In this document: positions 35,560-45,025 of the stretch, in pieces
Layout of the letters: each line of letters opens with the position of its first letter
Numbering within the stretch: the first letter of the stretch is position 1
Assembly: GCF_003350535.1 (NCBI RefSeq)
Contig: NZ_QQBB01000002.1
Coordinates: 492,594-556,593 of the forward strand
Source: Microvirga subterranea
Lineage (GTDB): Bacteria; Pseudomonadota; Alphaproteobacteria; Rhizobiales; Beijerinckiaceae
DNA: 64,000 nt
Direction: 5' to 3'
Position numbers and translations under genes: made by a program
The notes under the pieces: model-generated
The model's input: the letters and a program-made list of their open reading frames with translations, nothing else
Told to the model about the DNA's origin: nothing
Databases searched by the model: none

Positions 35560-35573
35560 TTGATCCCTCTCAA
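35560..35573 (-). promoter_or_regulatory. FNR/FixK box upstream of the receiver gene
   Basis: TTGATccctCTCAA matches TTGAT-N4-ATCAA at 9 of 10 positions, 66 bases upstream of the receiver ATG at 35494. Position and quality support control of the receiver by FixK. Confidence 0.6.
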
Positions 35574-35594
35574 AAAGGGCCGGAGCGGCACCTC

Positions 35595-35608
35595 AGGGAA
35601 AATCCTTA
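35595..35608 (-). promoter_or_regulatory. Candidate FixJ binding motif, copy 2
   Basis: Read on the minus strand this is TAAGGATTTTCCCT, sharing TAAGGNNTTTCCCT with copy 1. It lies just after the fixJ stop, 101 bases upstream of the receiver gene and just upstream of the FixK box. Confidence 0.5.
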
Positions 35609-35613
35609 AGGCC

Positions 35614-36234
35614 TTATACATCCCTCACGAGGCCGGACAGGAGAGCCATCCGGACGAGTTCGGACAGACTGGCCGCCTGCATCTTGCCCATGACGTTGGC
35701 CCTGTAGATCTCGACCGTGCGCGGGCTGATGCCGAGATCATAGGCGATCACCTTGTTGGCCTTGCCCGCCACGAGGCCGTCGAGCACCTGCCGTTCCCGT
35801 TCGGAAAGCGATTCCAGCCTGGCCTGTATCTCGGCCGCATGGCTGTTCTGCTGAGCGTTCTGCTCCTGCCGGTCGAGAGCCGCCCGGACGGCCGCAAGGA
35901 AAAGGTCGTCGTCGAAGGGTTTCTCGATGAAGTCGATGGCCCCCTGCTTCATGGCCTCGACCGCGAGAGGGACGTCTGCATGGCCGGTCATGACGATCAC
36001 GGGCGCCGAAACCCCACGCGATTTCAAACGGCGCAGGAACTCGATCCCATCGATCTCGGGCATCCTGACGTCGGTGACGATGCACCCGGCAATCGGCTCC
36101 TGGACGGATTCGAGGAACGCGACCGCCGACTCGTGGAGGCGAACCGGAAGACCCACGGTGGCGAGCAGGAAGGACAGGGACTGGCGAACCGCCAGATCAT
36201 CGTCCACCACATGAACGGTTCCGTTACTCGGCAT
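35614..36234 (-). CDS. fixJ: Response regulator FixJ
   Basis: 206 residues. Receiver domain with [14 protein letters not shown], Asp55 in TDVRMPE, switch threonine in VIVMTGHAD and lysine in [10 protein letters not shown]-terminal LuxR-type helix-turn-helix with [22 protein letters not shown] and [19 protein letters not shown]. Length and motifs match FixJ. It is phosphorylated by FixL when oxygen is low and activates fixK. Start overlaps the fixL stop by eleven bases, so the two are one transcript. Confidence 0.95.
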   Translation of the reverse strand: MPSNGTVHVVDDDLAVRQSLSFLLATVGLPVRLHESAVAFLESVQEPIAGCIVTDVRMPEIDGIEFLRRLKSRGVSAPVIVMTGHADVPLAVEAMKQGAIDFIEKPFDDDLFLAAVRAALDRQEQNAQQNSHAAEIQARLESLSERERQVLDGLVAGKANKVIAYDLGISPRTVEIYRANVMGKMQAASLSELVRMALLSGLVRDV

Positions 36235-37759
36235 CCGCCAACTCCTCCTCCTTCACCATACGCAAGGTGAACCGGAACGTGGTTCCCTCGCCGGGCTTCG
36301 ACTCGGCCCAGATCCTGCCCCCATGCGCTTCGACGATGGTCCGGCAGATGGAAAGACCGACGCCCATCCCGTTCTTCTTCGTCGTGATGAAGGGCTGGAA
36401 CAGCTGCTCGGTGATTTCTGCGGCGATGCCGGGGCCCGTGTCGGCGACGCTGATCTCGACCATTCCGTCGCTGTCCTGAGCGGCGGTGGCGACGACAAGC
36501 TCACGCCGGGGCGAATCCTGCATGGCCTCGATCGCGTTCCGGATCAGGTTGAGCAGGACCTGCTGAATCTGGATCCGATCCGCGAGCACGAGCTCGGCCT
36601 CGGGGGCGAAGCGATAGGAAACCCTGACGCCCTTCTCCTTCGCTCCGACCAGCGCCAGCGCGCTCGCCTCCTGGATGAGCTTGGGAAGGCTTTCGATGTA
36701 GCGCCCGCTCTCTCCGCGCGAGACGAACTCGCGCAGATGGCGGATGACGCGGCCGGCACGGAGCGCCTGCTCTGCCGCTTGGCTGACGGCCTCCCGGAGC
36801 ATTGGCGCGTGCTCGTCCTGGCTCTGCTCCAGCAGGCGCCGGCATCCCTTCAGATAGTTCGCGATGGCCGTCAGGGGCTGGTTGATCTCGTGTGCGAGGG
36901 TCGAAGCCATCTCGCCCAGGGCCGTGAACCGGGACATGTGCACCAGTTCGGACTGAAGCTCCTGAAGGCGGGCTTCGGTGCGCTGGCGCTCGGTCAGGTC
37001 GCGGATGAAGCCGGTGAAGTAGCGCTGGCCGCCCGATCGCATCTCGCCGACGGCGAGCTCCATGGGAAAGGTGGACCCGTCCTTGCGCTGGCCCACCACG
37101 ACCCGGCCGATGCCGATGATGCGCCGTTCGCCCGTCGTGAGATAGCGGTGCATGTAGCCGTCGTGCTGACCTCGATAAGGCTCCGGCATCAGGATCTTGA
37201 TGTTCTCGCCGATGACCTCGCCCGCCTCGCAGCCGAACAGGCGCTCCGCGGCCGCGCTGAAGGACTGGATCCGGGCCTGCTCGTCGATGACGATCATGGC
37301 GTCGGGCACCGTTTCGAGGATCGAGCGCAGATGGGCTTCGCGGGACTTGAGCGCCTCTTCGGCCGCCACGCGCTCGGTGATGTCCCGGGTGACGTTGGCA
37401 TAGCCACGCAGCTCGCCCGCCTCGTTCTTCAGGGGGGTCATGGTGACGTGCGCCATGAAGGTCGTGCCGTCCTTGCGCAGCCGCAGGGCCTGCTCCTCGT
37501 ATCGGCCGCTCTCCTGGACGGCTCTGAGGGCCGCATCGGGTTTCCCGGCCGCGACATCGTCCGGCGAATAGAAGACGGAGAGGTGTTGCCCGATGACCTC
37601 GTCCTCGCTCCAGCCTTGGATGCGTTTCGCCCCTACGTTCCAGCTGGCGACCCGACCTTCGCAGTCGAGCATGTAGATGGCGAAATCCGTGACGGCGTCG
37701 ACGAGGCGCTCGAAGATGGCGTCCTGGGGATAGGCCGATGTGGGAACCTGTGCCGTCAC
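36224..37759 (-). CDS. fixL: Oxygen-sensing histidine kinase FixL
   Basis: About 511 residues from a GTG with GGGGAG seven bases upstream. Two PAS domains: PAS1 at about 14-130 and the heme PAS at about 145-265. The heme ligand should be His199 in [14 protein letters not shown], followed by the family hallmark [20 protein letters not shown] with the distal arginine region. The kinase part has His290 in [11 protein letters not shown]-box [10 protein letters not shown] and G-boxes DTGPGIA and GMGVGLSI. No membrane segment, so a soluble sensor like that of Bradyrhizobium. First gene of the fixLJ unit. Confidence 0.95.
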   Translation of the reverse strand: MTAQVPTSAYPQDAIFERLVDAVTDFAIYMLDCEGRVASWNVGAKRIQGWSEDEVIGQHLSVFYSPDDVAAGKPDAALRAVQESGRYEEQALRLRKDGTTFMAHVTMTPLKNEAGELRGYANVTRDITERVAAEEALKSREAHLRSILETVPDAMIVIDEQARIQSFSAAAERLFGCEAGEVIGENIKILMPEPYRGQHDGYMHRYLTTGERRIIGIGRVVVGQRKDGSTFPMELAVGEMRSGGQRYFTGFIRDLTERQRTEARLQELQSELVHMSRFTALGEMASTLAHEINQPLTAIANYLKGCRRLLEQSQDEHAPMLREAVSQAAEQALRAGRVIRHLREFVSRGESGRYIESLPKLIQEASALALVGAKEKGVRVSYRFAPEAELVLADRIQIQQVLLNLIRNAIEAMQDSPRRELVVATAAQDSDGMVEISVADTGPGIAAEITEQLFQPFITTKKNGMGVGLSICRTIVEAHGGRIWAESKPGEGTTFRFTLRMVKEEELADAE

Positions 37760-38092
37760 AAGACTTCTCCCCTGGCGCGAACGGCTCCGTCCGCGCCAGG
37801 CCCTAGGTAAGGTCGATATTCCCACGCGTTAGGGAATGTAACAGGAACGCTCGATATCGCAGGCTGCGTTCCCTCGCAACATGCCTCGGCGCGGTTAAAG
37901 GTCACGAAGGGGGCAGGGCGGGCCCTTCCGGCCGAGGCTGGGCCGAAGCGGGTGCGGAGCCAGCGAAAGGCGGGGCCGTCCCAGGGGAACCGATCTCGCG
38001 GAAATTGCTCCCATGAGGGTGAGGGCAGGGCGGATCCCTGCCGGAGAGGCCGGGGCCTCTCCGGTCCGATAGAAAAGCAAGACCCGACGGGG
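37760..38092. other. Intergenic region upstream of fixL and downstream of the fucose ABC operon
   Basis: About 330 bases. At 37818-37837 an inverted repeat ATTCCC/GGGAAT, with a half-site TTCCC-TA shared with the candidate FixJ motif, lies about 60-80 bases upstream of fixL and may control it. Nearer 38093 there is a GC-rich hairpin. A 61-codon minus-strand frame at 37895-38080 has no support and was not called. Confidence 0.45.
38041..38064 (-). terminator. Hairpin after the ribose-type ABC operon
   Basis: CCGGAGAGGCC and GGCCTCTCCGG form an eleven-base stem around a very short loop, about 30 bases after the stop of the sugar-binding protein. There is no U tract on the minus strand, so termination may be weak or need Rho. 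Confidence 0.5.
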
Positions 38093-39031
38093 CTACTTCA
38101 GCATCGAGCCGACATTGTCCTTCGTGACCCGATCAATACCCGCATAGACGATATCGTCGACCTTCTCGCCCTTCTTGAGCTTGAGCAGGATGTCCATGGC
38201 CCTCTCGCCCATTTCATAGGGACGCTGGCCCACGAGCGCGTTGGCGAAGCCGTCGCGGAGCAGCTCGAGCTGGACCTTGAGGGTGTCGGCCACCACGAGG
38301 GTGAACTTGCCCTGGTCCATGGCGGCCTTGTTCTTGTTCACGAAGCTCTTGTAGGCCTCGGGCACGAACATCGGCCACCCTCCGACCGGGACGATGGCGG
38401 CGAGATCCGGGTTCGCCGTCTTCAGGTCCTGCATCTGCTGGACGGCCAGGGCCAGATCGTCGTTGCAGTAGGTCGGTGAGCCCGACACCTCCGTCCATTT
38501 CGAGCCCTTGAGCGCATCGCGCACGCCCTCGACGCGCTCCTTCAGGTTCGCCGCGGCGGGACCTCCGGACACCATAGCGTATTTCCCTCCATCCGGCCGG
38601 AGCTTGAGGAGTTCCTCTCCGAGCGCGCGTCCCATGGCCCGGTTGTCCGTGCCGACATGGGCCTGGCGGGCGGAGTTGGGCGCGTCCGCGTCGAAGGTGA
38701 TGACCGGAATGCCGGCATCGCGCGCCGCCTTGATCACGCGCACCGCGGCGGCGGCATCCGCCACCGAGATGGCGATCCCGTCGACCTTCTGGCTGATCAG
38801 ATCCTGGATGATCTGTGCCTGGCTCGCCGGCTCGTGCTCGACCGGGCCTTTGTAGATGCACTCCACGTTGCCGAGTTCCTTGGCGCGCTTCATGCACCCG
38901 TCGCGGGAAAGGTCGAAATAAGGGTTGTTCATCGCTTTCGGCACGATCGCGAACCGGTAGGTCTGCTGCGCTGCCGCTGGCGTGGCGAGCGCGAGAGCGG
39001 CTGCCGCGGCGAGGATCAGTCTGTTCATCAT
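38093..39031 (-). CDS. Sugar ABC transporter substrate-binding protein, RbsB-like
   Basis: 312 residues, periplasmic binding protein of the ribose/galactose (CUT2) class. Signal peptide LILAAAAALALATPAAAQ, then the family start YRFAIVPKAMNNPYFDLSRDG and lobes with GIPVITFDADAPNS and HVGTDNRAMGRALGEEL. The ligand is probably L-fucose or a related sugar because the downstream catabolic genes belong to the L-fucose route. GAGGAAAG precedes the start; either of two adjacent ATGs is possible. Last gene of the transporter unit. Confidence 0.92.
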   Translation of the reverse strand: MMNRLILAAAAALALATPAAAQQTYRFAIVPKAMNNPYFDLSRDGCMKRAKELGNVECIYKGPVEHEPASQAQIIQDLISQKVDGIAISVADAAAAVRVIKAARDAGIPVITFDADAPNSARQAHVGTDNRAMGRALGEELLKLRPDGGKYAMVSGGPAAANLKERVEGVRDALKGSKWTEVSGSPTYCNDDLALAVQQMQDLKTANPDLAAIVPVGGWPMFVPEAYKSFVNKNKAAMDQGKFTLVVADTLKVQLELLRDGFANALVGQRPYEMGERAMDILLKLKKGEKVDDIVYAGIDRVTKDNVGSMLK

Positions 39032-39115
39032 GCTTTCCTCCTGGTTGATCCATGCCCCGTGGCCGGGGTTCTCGTTGGCGGCCCGTCATGGCCGCTTGTC
39101 GTCGTGCGCTCTCTC

Positions 39116-39135
39116 GGCGGGCATGATGGCCCGCC
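39116..39135 (-). promoter_or_regulatory. Hairpin between permease and binding-protein genes
   Basis: GGCGGGC and GCCCGCC pair around ATGATG in the gap of about 110 bases between the permease stop and the binding-protein start. Like the other two ABC operons in the window, a hairpin separates permease and binding-protein genes, here upstream of the binding protein, so it may adjust its expression. Confidence 0.5.
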
Positions 39136-39144
39136 CCGAGCGGC

Positions 39145-40202
39145 TCATGGCGTCATGCGCAGGGTCCGCAGGCGATCGACGAGGACCGCGAGGATAATGA
39201 TCCCGCCGACCAGGACGATCTGCCAATAGGCGTTAATCCCGGCGAGCACGAGCCCGTTGCGGATGACCTCGATGAGCAGCGCGCCGATCACGGCGCCGGC
39301 GGGACCGCCTACGCCCCCGGTCAGGTTCGCGCCGCCGATCACCGCCGCCGCGATGATGGTCAGCTCGTATCCCGTTGCCAGATTGGCGGGGGCGGAGCCG
39401 AGCCAGCCGACCATCAGGATGCCGGCAAATCCTGCGGAGAGCGACGACAGGACATAGACGGCGATCTTGACCCGATCGACGGAAATGCCTGTGAGCGCTG
39501 CGGCCTTCTCGTTGCCGCCGAGGGCGAAGACATGCCGGCCGAAGGCCGTGTGATGGAGGACGAGGCTGAGGATTGCGGCGAGCACCAGCAGGTAGATCAC
39601 CGCGACGGGCACCCCCGCGAGATTGCCGTCGGTCAACTCGTAGAAGGTGTTCACATCGGGGCCGGTGGGAGCCTGTCCCCGGCCCTCGGTGACCGCATAA
39701 GCCAGGCCGCGGACGATGGAGAGCATGCCGAGGGTCGTCACGAAGGGCGAGAGGCCGACCTTGGCAATCAAGAGCCCGTTCGAGAGCCCGATGAGAAGCG
39801 CGACGCCCAACCCGCAGAGGATCGACACGATCATGCCCGCGAGCGGCACGGCATCCAGCCCCGTTCCGCTCACCTTCTGCATGACGATCGCGCAGGTGAT
39901 CGCCGAAAGCGCCATGGTGGAGCCGACCGACAGATCGATGCCGCCGGTGATGATGACCAGCGTCACGCCCAGCGTGACGATGCCGACGAAGGAAAAGTTC
40001 TTGGCGACGTTCGCAAGATTGCCCGGGCTCAGGAAGGCGGAGCTGAGCACCGACATGATGACCATGATGACAATCAACGCCACCGCCACATAGGCCGTCT
40101 GGCTGGCGAAGAACCCGCGGCGCCACCATTGCGTACGGCCCACATTGGCGAAATCGCCGGTGTCGGCCGCCTGAACACCTGAGACGTGCGAGACATCGTT
40201 CA

Positions 40203-40203
<1 letters not shown>
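39145..40203 (-). CDS. Sugar ABC transporter permease, RbsC-like
   Basis: 352 residues with about eight to ten hydrophobic helices. The family motif ITGGIDLSVGSTMALSAITC near residue 85-105 is characteristic of CUT2 permeases, and GGANLTGGVGGPAGAVIGAL near the C-terminus is the other hallmark. It joins the ATPase gene by a one-base overlap and shares the operon with the sugar-binding protein. An N-terminal cytoplasmic tail of about 30 residues precedes the first helix. Confidence 0.93.
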
Positions 40204-40943
<740 letters not shown>

Positions 40944-41060
40944 CGTGAACTCCTCCCTGGATCCGGCTCTTTGCGAGCCTGTTGAGAGTTAGGACGCTTG
41001 CACTGGTATTTTGGGCATTTAAGCATGGCGGCAACTAACATGTCACGTGCCCGGCAGGCT

Positions 41061-41492
41061 TTATTCGAGCGGGAGAACGCCGGTCTTGAGGATGAGATTG
41101 CCGTAGAGGCGCCGCTCCCCGGTCGCGACGATGAAGGATGCCCGGCGTGCGCGCTCATAGAACGCAAAGCGTTCGAGCGGTTCGATCTCAAAGGGCCCGG
41201 CCAGATTTTTCACGAGTTCGGCGAAGCTCTCGCAGATCGGCGGCACCGCTTCCGGATCGCCGACGACTTCCATGCGGAATGCGGCCGCCTCCGCGAAGGT
41301 ATCGAGAGGAAGGTGGGTCAGGATCGCGTCGGCCGCCACGAGGGCGTCGATCCCGTCGAGCCGGATCACACGTGGGCCGAGCGAATGGGACGGAAAGTTC
41401 GCATCCGCGATCACGACCTCGTCCCCATGCCCGAGGCTTCGAAGGGCGTGCAGGAGGTCGGGGCCGAGAAGAGGGTGTATGCCGCGAAGCAT
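41061..41492 (-). CDS. fucU: L-fucose mutarotase, FucU/RbsD family
   Basis: 143 residues. MLRGIHPLLGPDLLHALRSLGHGDE carries the catalytic His6 region and the Gly-His-Gly-Asp motif typical of FucU, and the C-terminal half has ERFAFYERARRASFIVATGE, the family signature with the conserved aspartate replaced by the tyrosine/arginine set of FucU. It interconverts alpha and beta sugar forms before oxidation. It follows the dehydrogenase gene by 12 bases. Confidence 0.9.
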   Translation of the reverse strand: MLRGIHPLLGPDLLHALRSLGHGDEVVIADANFPSHSLGPRVIRLDGIDALVAADAILTHLPLDTFAEAAAFRMEVVGDPEAVPPICESFAELVKNLAGPFEIEPLERFAFYERARRASFIVATGERRLYGNLILKTGVLPLE

Positions 41493-41504
41493 GGAAAGGC
41501 TCCT

Positions 41505-42494
41505 CTACTTGTTCATGGCGACGGAGTCGAAGTCGGTCCAGGCCCGCTCCGGAACCTCCACCGACAGGTTGGCGAGGTTGCGTTCGAGGCTGCCGGGCTT
41601 CGCCGTTCCGATCAGCACGGTGGAAACGTTCGGGTCGCGAAGGGGGAACTGGAGCGCTGCCGCCGCGAGCGGAATGCCTTGTTCGTCGGCGATCTGCCCC
41701 ATGCGGGTGACACGCCGGATGACGTCCTCGTCAGCCGGACCGTAATCGAAGTGGGCTCCCGGGACGGGGCCGGTGGCAAGGATGCCGGAATTGAACACGC
41801 CGCCGACAACTAGAGAGGTCTTGCTGCTGGCGCAGAGGGGAAGAAGCTCGCGGGTCGCATCGCGATCGAGCAACGTATAGCGTCCGGCCAGAAGAATGCA
41901 GTCGATCGGGGTCCTGGTCATCACGTCGAGGCAGACTTGAACCTCGTTCACGCCGAGGCCGAAGGCCGAGATGGCGCCACCGCTCTTCAGAAGCTCCAGC
42001 GCCCGCATGCCGCTGTCCATCAGGTCGCGGAAGTGCTTGCGGTTTGCCTCTTCGCCATGGGTGTAAACGCCGATGTCGTGGACGAAGAGGATGTCGATCC
42101 TGTTCAGGCCAAGTCGCGCGAGGCTGAATTCCACCGACCGCATGATGCCATCGTAGCTGTAATCGTAGTCGACCCGGAAGGGCAGGGGCTCCACATAGCC
42201 GTGATCCGGCACTTGGCCCTCGGGGACCGGGCTCAGCAGCCTTCCGACCTTGGTGGACAGGACATAAGAGTCCCGCGGCTTGTCTCTCAGGAAATCCCCC
42301 ATCCGGCGCTCTGAGAGGCCGAAGCCGTAGAAGGGAGCCGTGTCGAAGTACCGGATTCCAGCATCCCAGGCGACCTCGAACGTCGCTTCCGCAGCCTCGC
42401 GGGAGACGGCGCGGTAGAGCCCCCCGATCGCGGCCCCTCCGAAGCTGATCTCGGTGACCTCGAGCGGGGTTTCGCCGATTCTGCGTCGCTTCAT
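41505..42494 (-). CDS. Aldo/keto reductase, L-fucose dehydrogenase type
   Basis: 329 residues, AKR family of the D-threo-aldose/L-fucose 1-dehydrogenase group. The barrel has Asp in RYFDTAPFYGFG with catalytic Tyr, Lys in YVLSTKVGRL, and His in ILFVHDIGVYTH. It should oxidise L-fucose to the 1,5-lactone with NAD(P). Genes for the mutarotase (12 bases downstream) and the lactonase (43 bases upstream) support this; pyridoxal dehydrogenase activity is an alternative for the family. Confidence 0.85.
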   Translation of the reverse strand: MKRRRIGETPLEVTEISFGGAAIGGLYRAVSREAAEATFEVAWDAGIRYFDTAPFYGFGLSERRMGDFLRDKPRDSYVLSTKVGRLLSPVPEGQVPDHGYVEPLPFRVDYDYSYDGIMRSVEFSLARLGLNRIDILFVHDIGVYTHGEEANRKHFRDLMDSGMRALELLKSGGAISAFGLGVNEVQVCLDVMTRTPIDCILLAGRYTLLDRDATRELLPLCASSKTSLVVGGVFNSGILATGPVPGAHFDYGPADEDVIRRVTRMGQIADEQGIPLAAAALQFPLRDPNVSTVLIGTAKPGSLERNLANLSVEVPERAWTDFDSVAMNK

Positions 42495-42537
42495 CGTGCC
42501 GGATCCTCAGCAAGGTGTTGGAACGTTAAGTTGTGGG

Positions 42538-43383
42538 TCACGACATTTCCAGTCGGTAGAAATCGCGGGCGGTCCCGCCCAGAATGCGTTCCTGCTCGTC
42601 GGCCGAAAGGGTCGAGATGTAGCGCCTCACATAGTCGAGCCATGTTCCATAGGGAGCGCCGAGTTCCACGACGGGCCAATCCGAGCCCCACATCAGGCGA
42701 CGAGGCCCGAAGACGTCCAGGAGATGCACGACGAACGGTAGGAGATCGTGCCATCCGGTTCTGTGTCCAGCCTCGGTGAGCAGTCCGGAGAGCTTGCAGA
42801 AGACATGTGGGCGTTCCGCCACGCTGGCGATGCCGCGGGCCCAGTCGGAGAAGCCTTCCCGGCCCTTCGCGATTTCGGGCTTGGCGCCGTGGTCCACCAC
42901 GACCGGAAGGTTCGGGTAGCGGTCGATGAAGGTCGCAAGCGCAGCGAGATGCGGCGGCTTTACAAGGGCATCGAAGGTGAGCCCGAGCCTTTCGACTGCG
43001 GCGAGACAGGGTGCCAGCGAAGGCCTCAGCATCCACTCGGGATCAGGGATCGATTGGATCATCGGCCGGATGCCCCGGAACTTCGGATGTCCGGCGAACC
43101 GCTCGAGGTCGGCGAGACCGGTCTCCTGTTCCAGATCGATCCAGCCGACGACCGCGGCGACGAACGATGTGCGCTCCGAAACCTCCAGAAGGTGGGCAGT
43201 CTCGGCTGGATCGGGCGCCACCTGCACGAGCACGGTCTGCGACACCCCGGAGGCTTGAAGCAGCGGAGGCAGATCCTCCGGCCCGAAATCTCTGTAGATG
43301 GCCGCCAGATCGGACGTCGGCCAGTCGAACCAGGAGGCGTCGAGGGACCAGAAATGCTGGTGGGAATCGACGACCGCTGACAC
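42538..43383 (-). CDS. Amidohydrolase, L-fuconolactonase type
   Basis: 281 residues, amidohydrolase family 2. The metal motif DSHQHFW is at the N-terminus (His8, His10); VVDHGAKP and WGSDWPVVE supply later histidine and aspartate ligands. This group includes L-fucono-1,5-lactonase. GTG start with GAGG upstream. It is the first gene of the minus-strand catabolic unit and diverges from the aldo-keto reductase gene at 43588. The later fucose steps (fuconate dehydratase, KDF dehydrogenase) are not seen here. Confidence 0.87.
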   Translation of the reverse strand: MSAVVDSHQHFWSLDASWFDWPTSDLAAIYRDFGPEDLPPLLQASGVSQTVLVQVAPDPAETAHLLEVSERTSFVAAVVGWIDLEQETGLADLERFAGHPKFRGIRPMIQSIPDPEWMLRPSLAPCLAAVERLGLTFDALVKPPHLAALATFIDRYPNLPVVVDHGAKPEIAKGREGFSDWARGIASVAERPHVFCKLSGLLTEAGHRTGWHDLLPFVVHLLDVFGPRRLMWGSDWPVVELGAPYGTWLDYVRRYISTLSADEQERILGGTARDFYRLEMS

Positions 43384-43551
43384 TGTTCGACCTCACTGAC
43401 CGTGGGCACCGTGGTGCGACTCGGAGAACCGCACAGCGGAGCAATATAGAAGGGCCTCCTGGAAGGGCAAAGGCATCGCCGGGTTCTTTCTCGCGGCAGC
43501 GCCGGGCCTATATGGCACTAAGGTCGAGAATCTGCTGAAGATGAGTAGCGC

Positions 43552-43563
43552 GTTCGTACGAAC
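43552..43563. promoter_or_regulatory. Perfect palindrome, candidate operator
   Basis: GTTCGTACGAAC is a perfect 12-base palindrome in the 204-base divergent region between the fuconolactonase and aldo-keto reductase genes, 25 bases upstream of the latter ATG. Its size fits a GntR- or TetR-type site; no regulator is adjacent. Confidence 0.5.
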
Positions 43564-43587
43564 AGCCGACATGCCAACGGGTGAGCC

Positions 43588-44664
43588 ATGACGCCATATA
43601 TCGCCTCCGATGATCGCTACAACCGAATGACCTACCGCCGCTGCGGGCGCAGCGGCCTCGATCTTCCGGCCATCTCGCTGGGGCTCTGGCAGAATTTCGG
43701 CAGCGTCGACGTGTTCGAGACCGGGCGCGCGGTCCTGCGCCGCGCCTTCGACCGCGGTGTGACCCATTTCGACCTCGCCAACAACTATGGCCCGACGCCG
43801 GGTTCGGCGGAGGAGAATTTCGGGCGGGTGCTCGCCACCGATTTCAAGCCATACCGCGACGAGATGATCATCTCGACCAAGGCCGGCTATCGGATGTGGC
43901 CGGGTCCCTACGGGGAATGGGGCTCGCGCAAGTATTTGATCTCGAGCCTGGACCAGAGCCTGAGGCGAATGGGTCTCGACTACGTCGACATCTTCTATTC
44001 GCACCGTGTCGACCCCCGGACGCCGCTCGAAGAGACGATGGGTGCGCTCGATACGGTCGTGCGCCAGGGCAAGGCTCTCTATGTCGGGATCTCGTCCTAT
44101 TCGGCCGAGATGACCGCGAAGGCGGTGCAGATCCTGAGGCAGCTCGGGACCCCGTGCCTGATCCACCAACCCTCCTATTCCTTGCTGAACCGCTGGGTCG
44201 AAGGCGGGCTGCTCGACACGATCGACGAACTCGGCGTCGGCTGCATCGCGTTCTCTCCGCTGGCGCAAGGCATGCTGACGACGAAGTACCTGAACGGCGT
44301 GCCGGAAAATTCCCGCGCCACGAAGGGCGGGTCCCTGTCCGAGCGTCTGTTGACGCCTGAGAACATCGAGCGCGTCCGGGCGCTCAACGACATCGCGCAG
44401 CGGCGAAACCAGACCCTGGCTCAGATGGCGATCGCCTGGGTTTTGCGCGACCCGCGGGTCACCTCCGCCCTCATCGGCGCCCGCAACGTGGACCAGCTCG
44501 ACGATTCCCTGGCGGCGCTCGACAGTCTCGAGTTCACCGCCGAGGAGCTGGCCGAGATCGACCGGTACGCTGCCGAGGGCGGGATCAATCTCTGGGAAGC
44601 TTCCGTGAAGGCCGTCACGCCGGATGTGCAATCGGCCTCGAAGAAGGGAATCGGCTTCGTCTAG
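43588..44664 (+). CDS. Aldo/keto reductase, YghZ-like
   Basis: 358 residues, AKR14-like family (L-glyceraldehyde 3-phosphate reductase YghZ group and potassium-channel beta relatives). The catalytic set appears as HFDLANNYGPTPGSAEENFG with Asp and Tyr, ISTKAGYRMW with Lys, and FYSHRVD with His. C-terminal SALIGARNVDQLDDSLAAL contacts the cofactor, probably NADPH. Role uncertain; it may remove reactive aldehydes formed in sugar breakdown. Its stop shares a CTAG with the convergent DUF4186 gene. Confidence 0.9.
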   Translation: MTPYIASDDRYNRMTYRRCGRSGLDLPAISLGLWQNFGSVDVFETGRAVLRRAFDRGVTHFDLANNYGPTPGSAEENFGRVLATDFKPYRDEMIISTKAGYRMWPGPYGEWGSRKYLISSLDQSLRRMGLDYVDIFYSHRVDPRTPLEETMGALDTVVRQGKALYVGISSYSAEMTAKAVQILRQLGTPCLIHQPSYSLLNRWVEGGLLDTIDELGVGCIAFSPLAQGMLTTKYLNGVPENSRATKGGSLSERLLTPENIERVRALNDIAQRRNQTLAQMAIAWVLRDPRVTSALIGARNVDQLDDSLAALDSLEFTAEELAEIDRYAAEGGINLWEASVKAVTPDVQSASKKGIGFV

Positions 44665-45017
44665 CGCAACTGCCGGCGGAGCCATCGCGCGATGGCTTCC
44701 GCCGAATGGCGCTGCTCGTCCTCGCTAAGCGCGCGGCCCTTGGGGATGCCATGCCACTTGGCCAGACAGCCCCGGCAGCAGGTCGCCGTCGCATGCTGGG
44801 CGACGAAGACGGGATGGCCGCGAAAGGGAGTCTGCTTGCCGTCGTTGGCGGGTTCCGGCGGCGCCAGCCGCCGGGCAATGAAATCCCTGGCGTGGGACAG
44901 GATGGTGTCCATTCCCTTCGCTTCCAAGTACTCCCTGTCCCGGGCCGCCAGTCGGAAACGCTGCCTGAATGCGGAGCGTCCCAGACGTTCGAAGAGGTCG
45001 TCGAGATCGGTCGGCAC
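44661..45017 (-). CDS. DUF4186 protein
   Basis: 118 residues, DUF4186. The family core GHPVFVAQHATATCCRGCLAKWHGIPKGR includes a CCxxC set and two histidines that may bind zinc; the N-terminal RFRLAARDREYLEAKG is also typical. No established function. It follows the SDR gene by eight bases and probably shares its transcript. Confidence 0.85.
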   Translation of the reverse strand: MPTDLDDLFERLGRSAFRQRFRLAARDREYLEAKGMDTILSHARDFIARRLAPPEPANDGKQTPFRGHPVFVAQHATATCCRGCLAKWHGIPKGRALSEDEQRHSAEAIARWLRRQLR

Positions 45018-45025
45018 GGGGCGGC

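Noticed and set aside
37895..38080. 61-codon minus-strand frame
   Set aside because: No ribosome site, biased composition, and overlaps a terminator-like hairpin.
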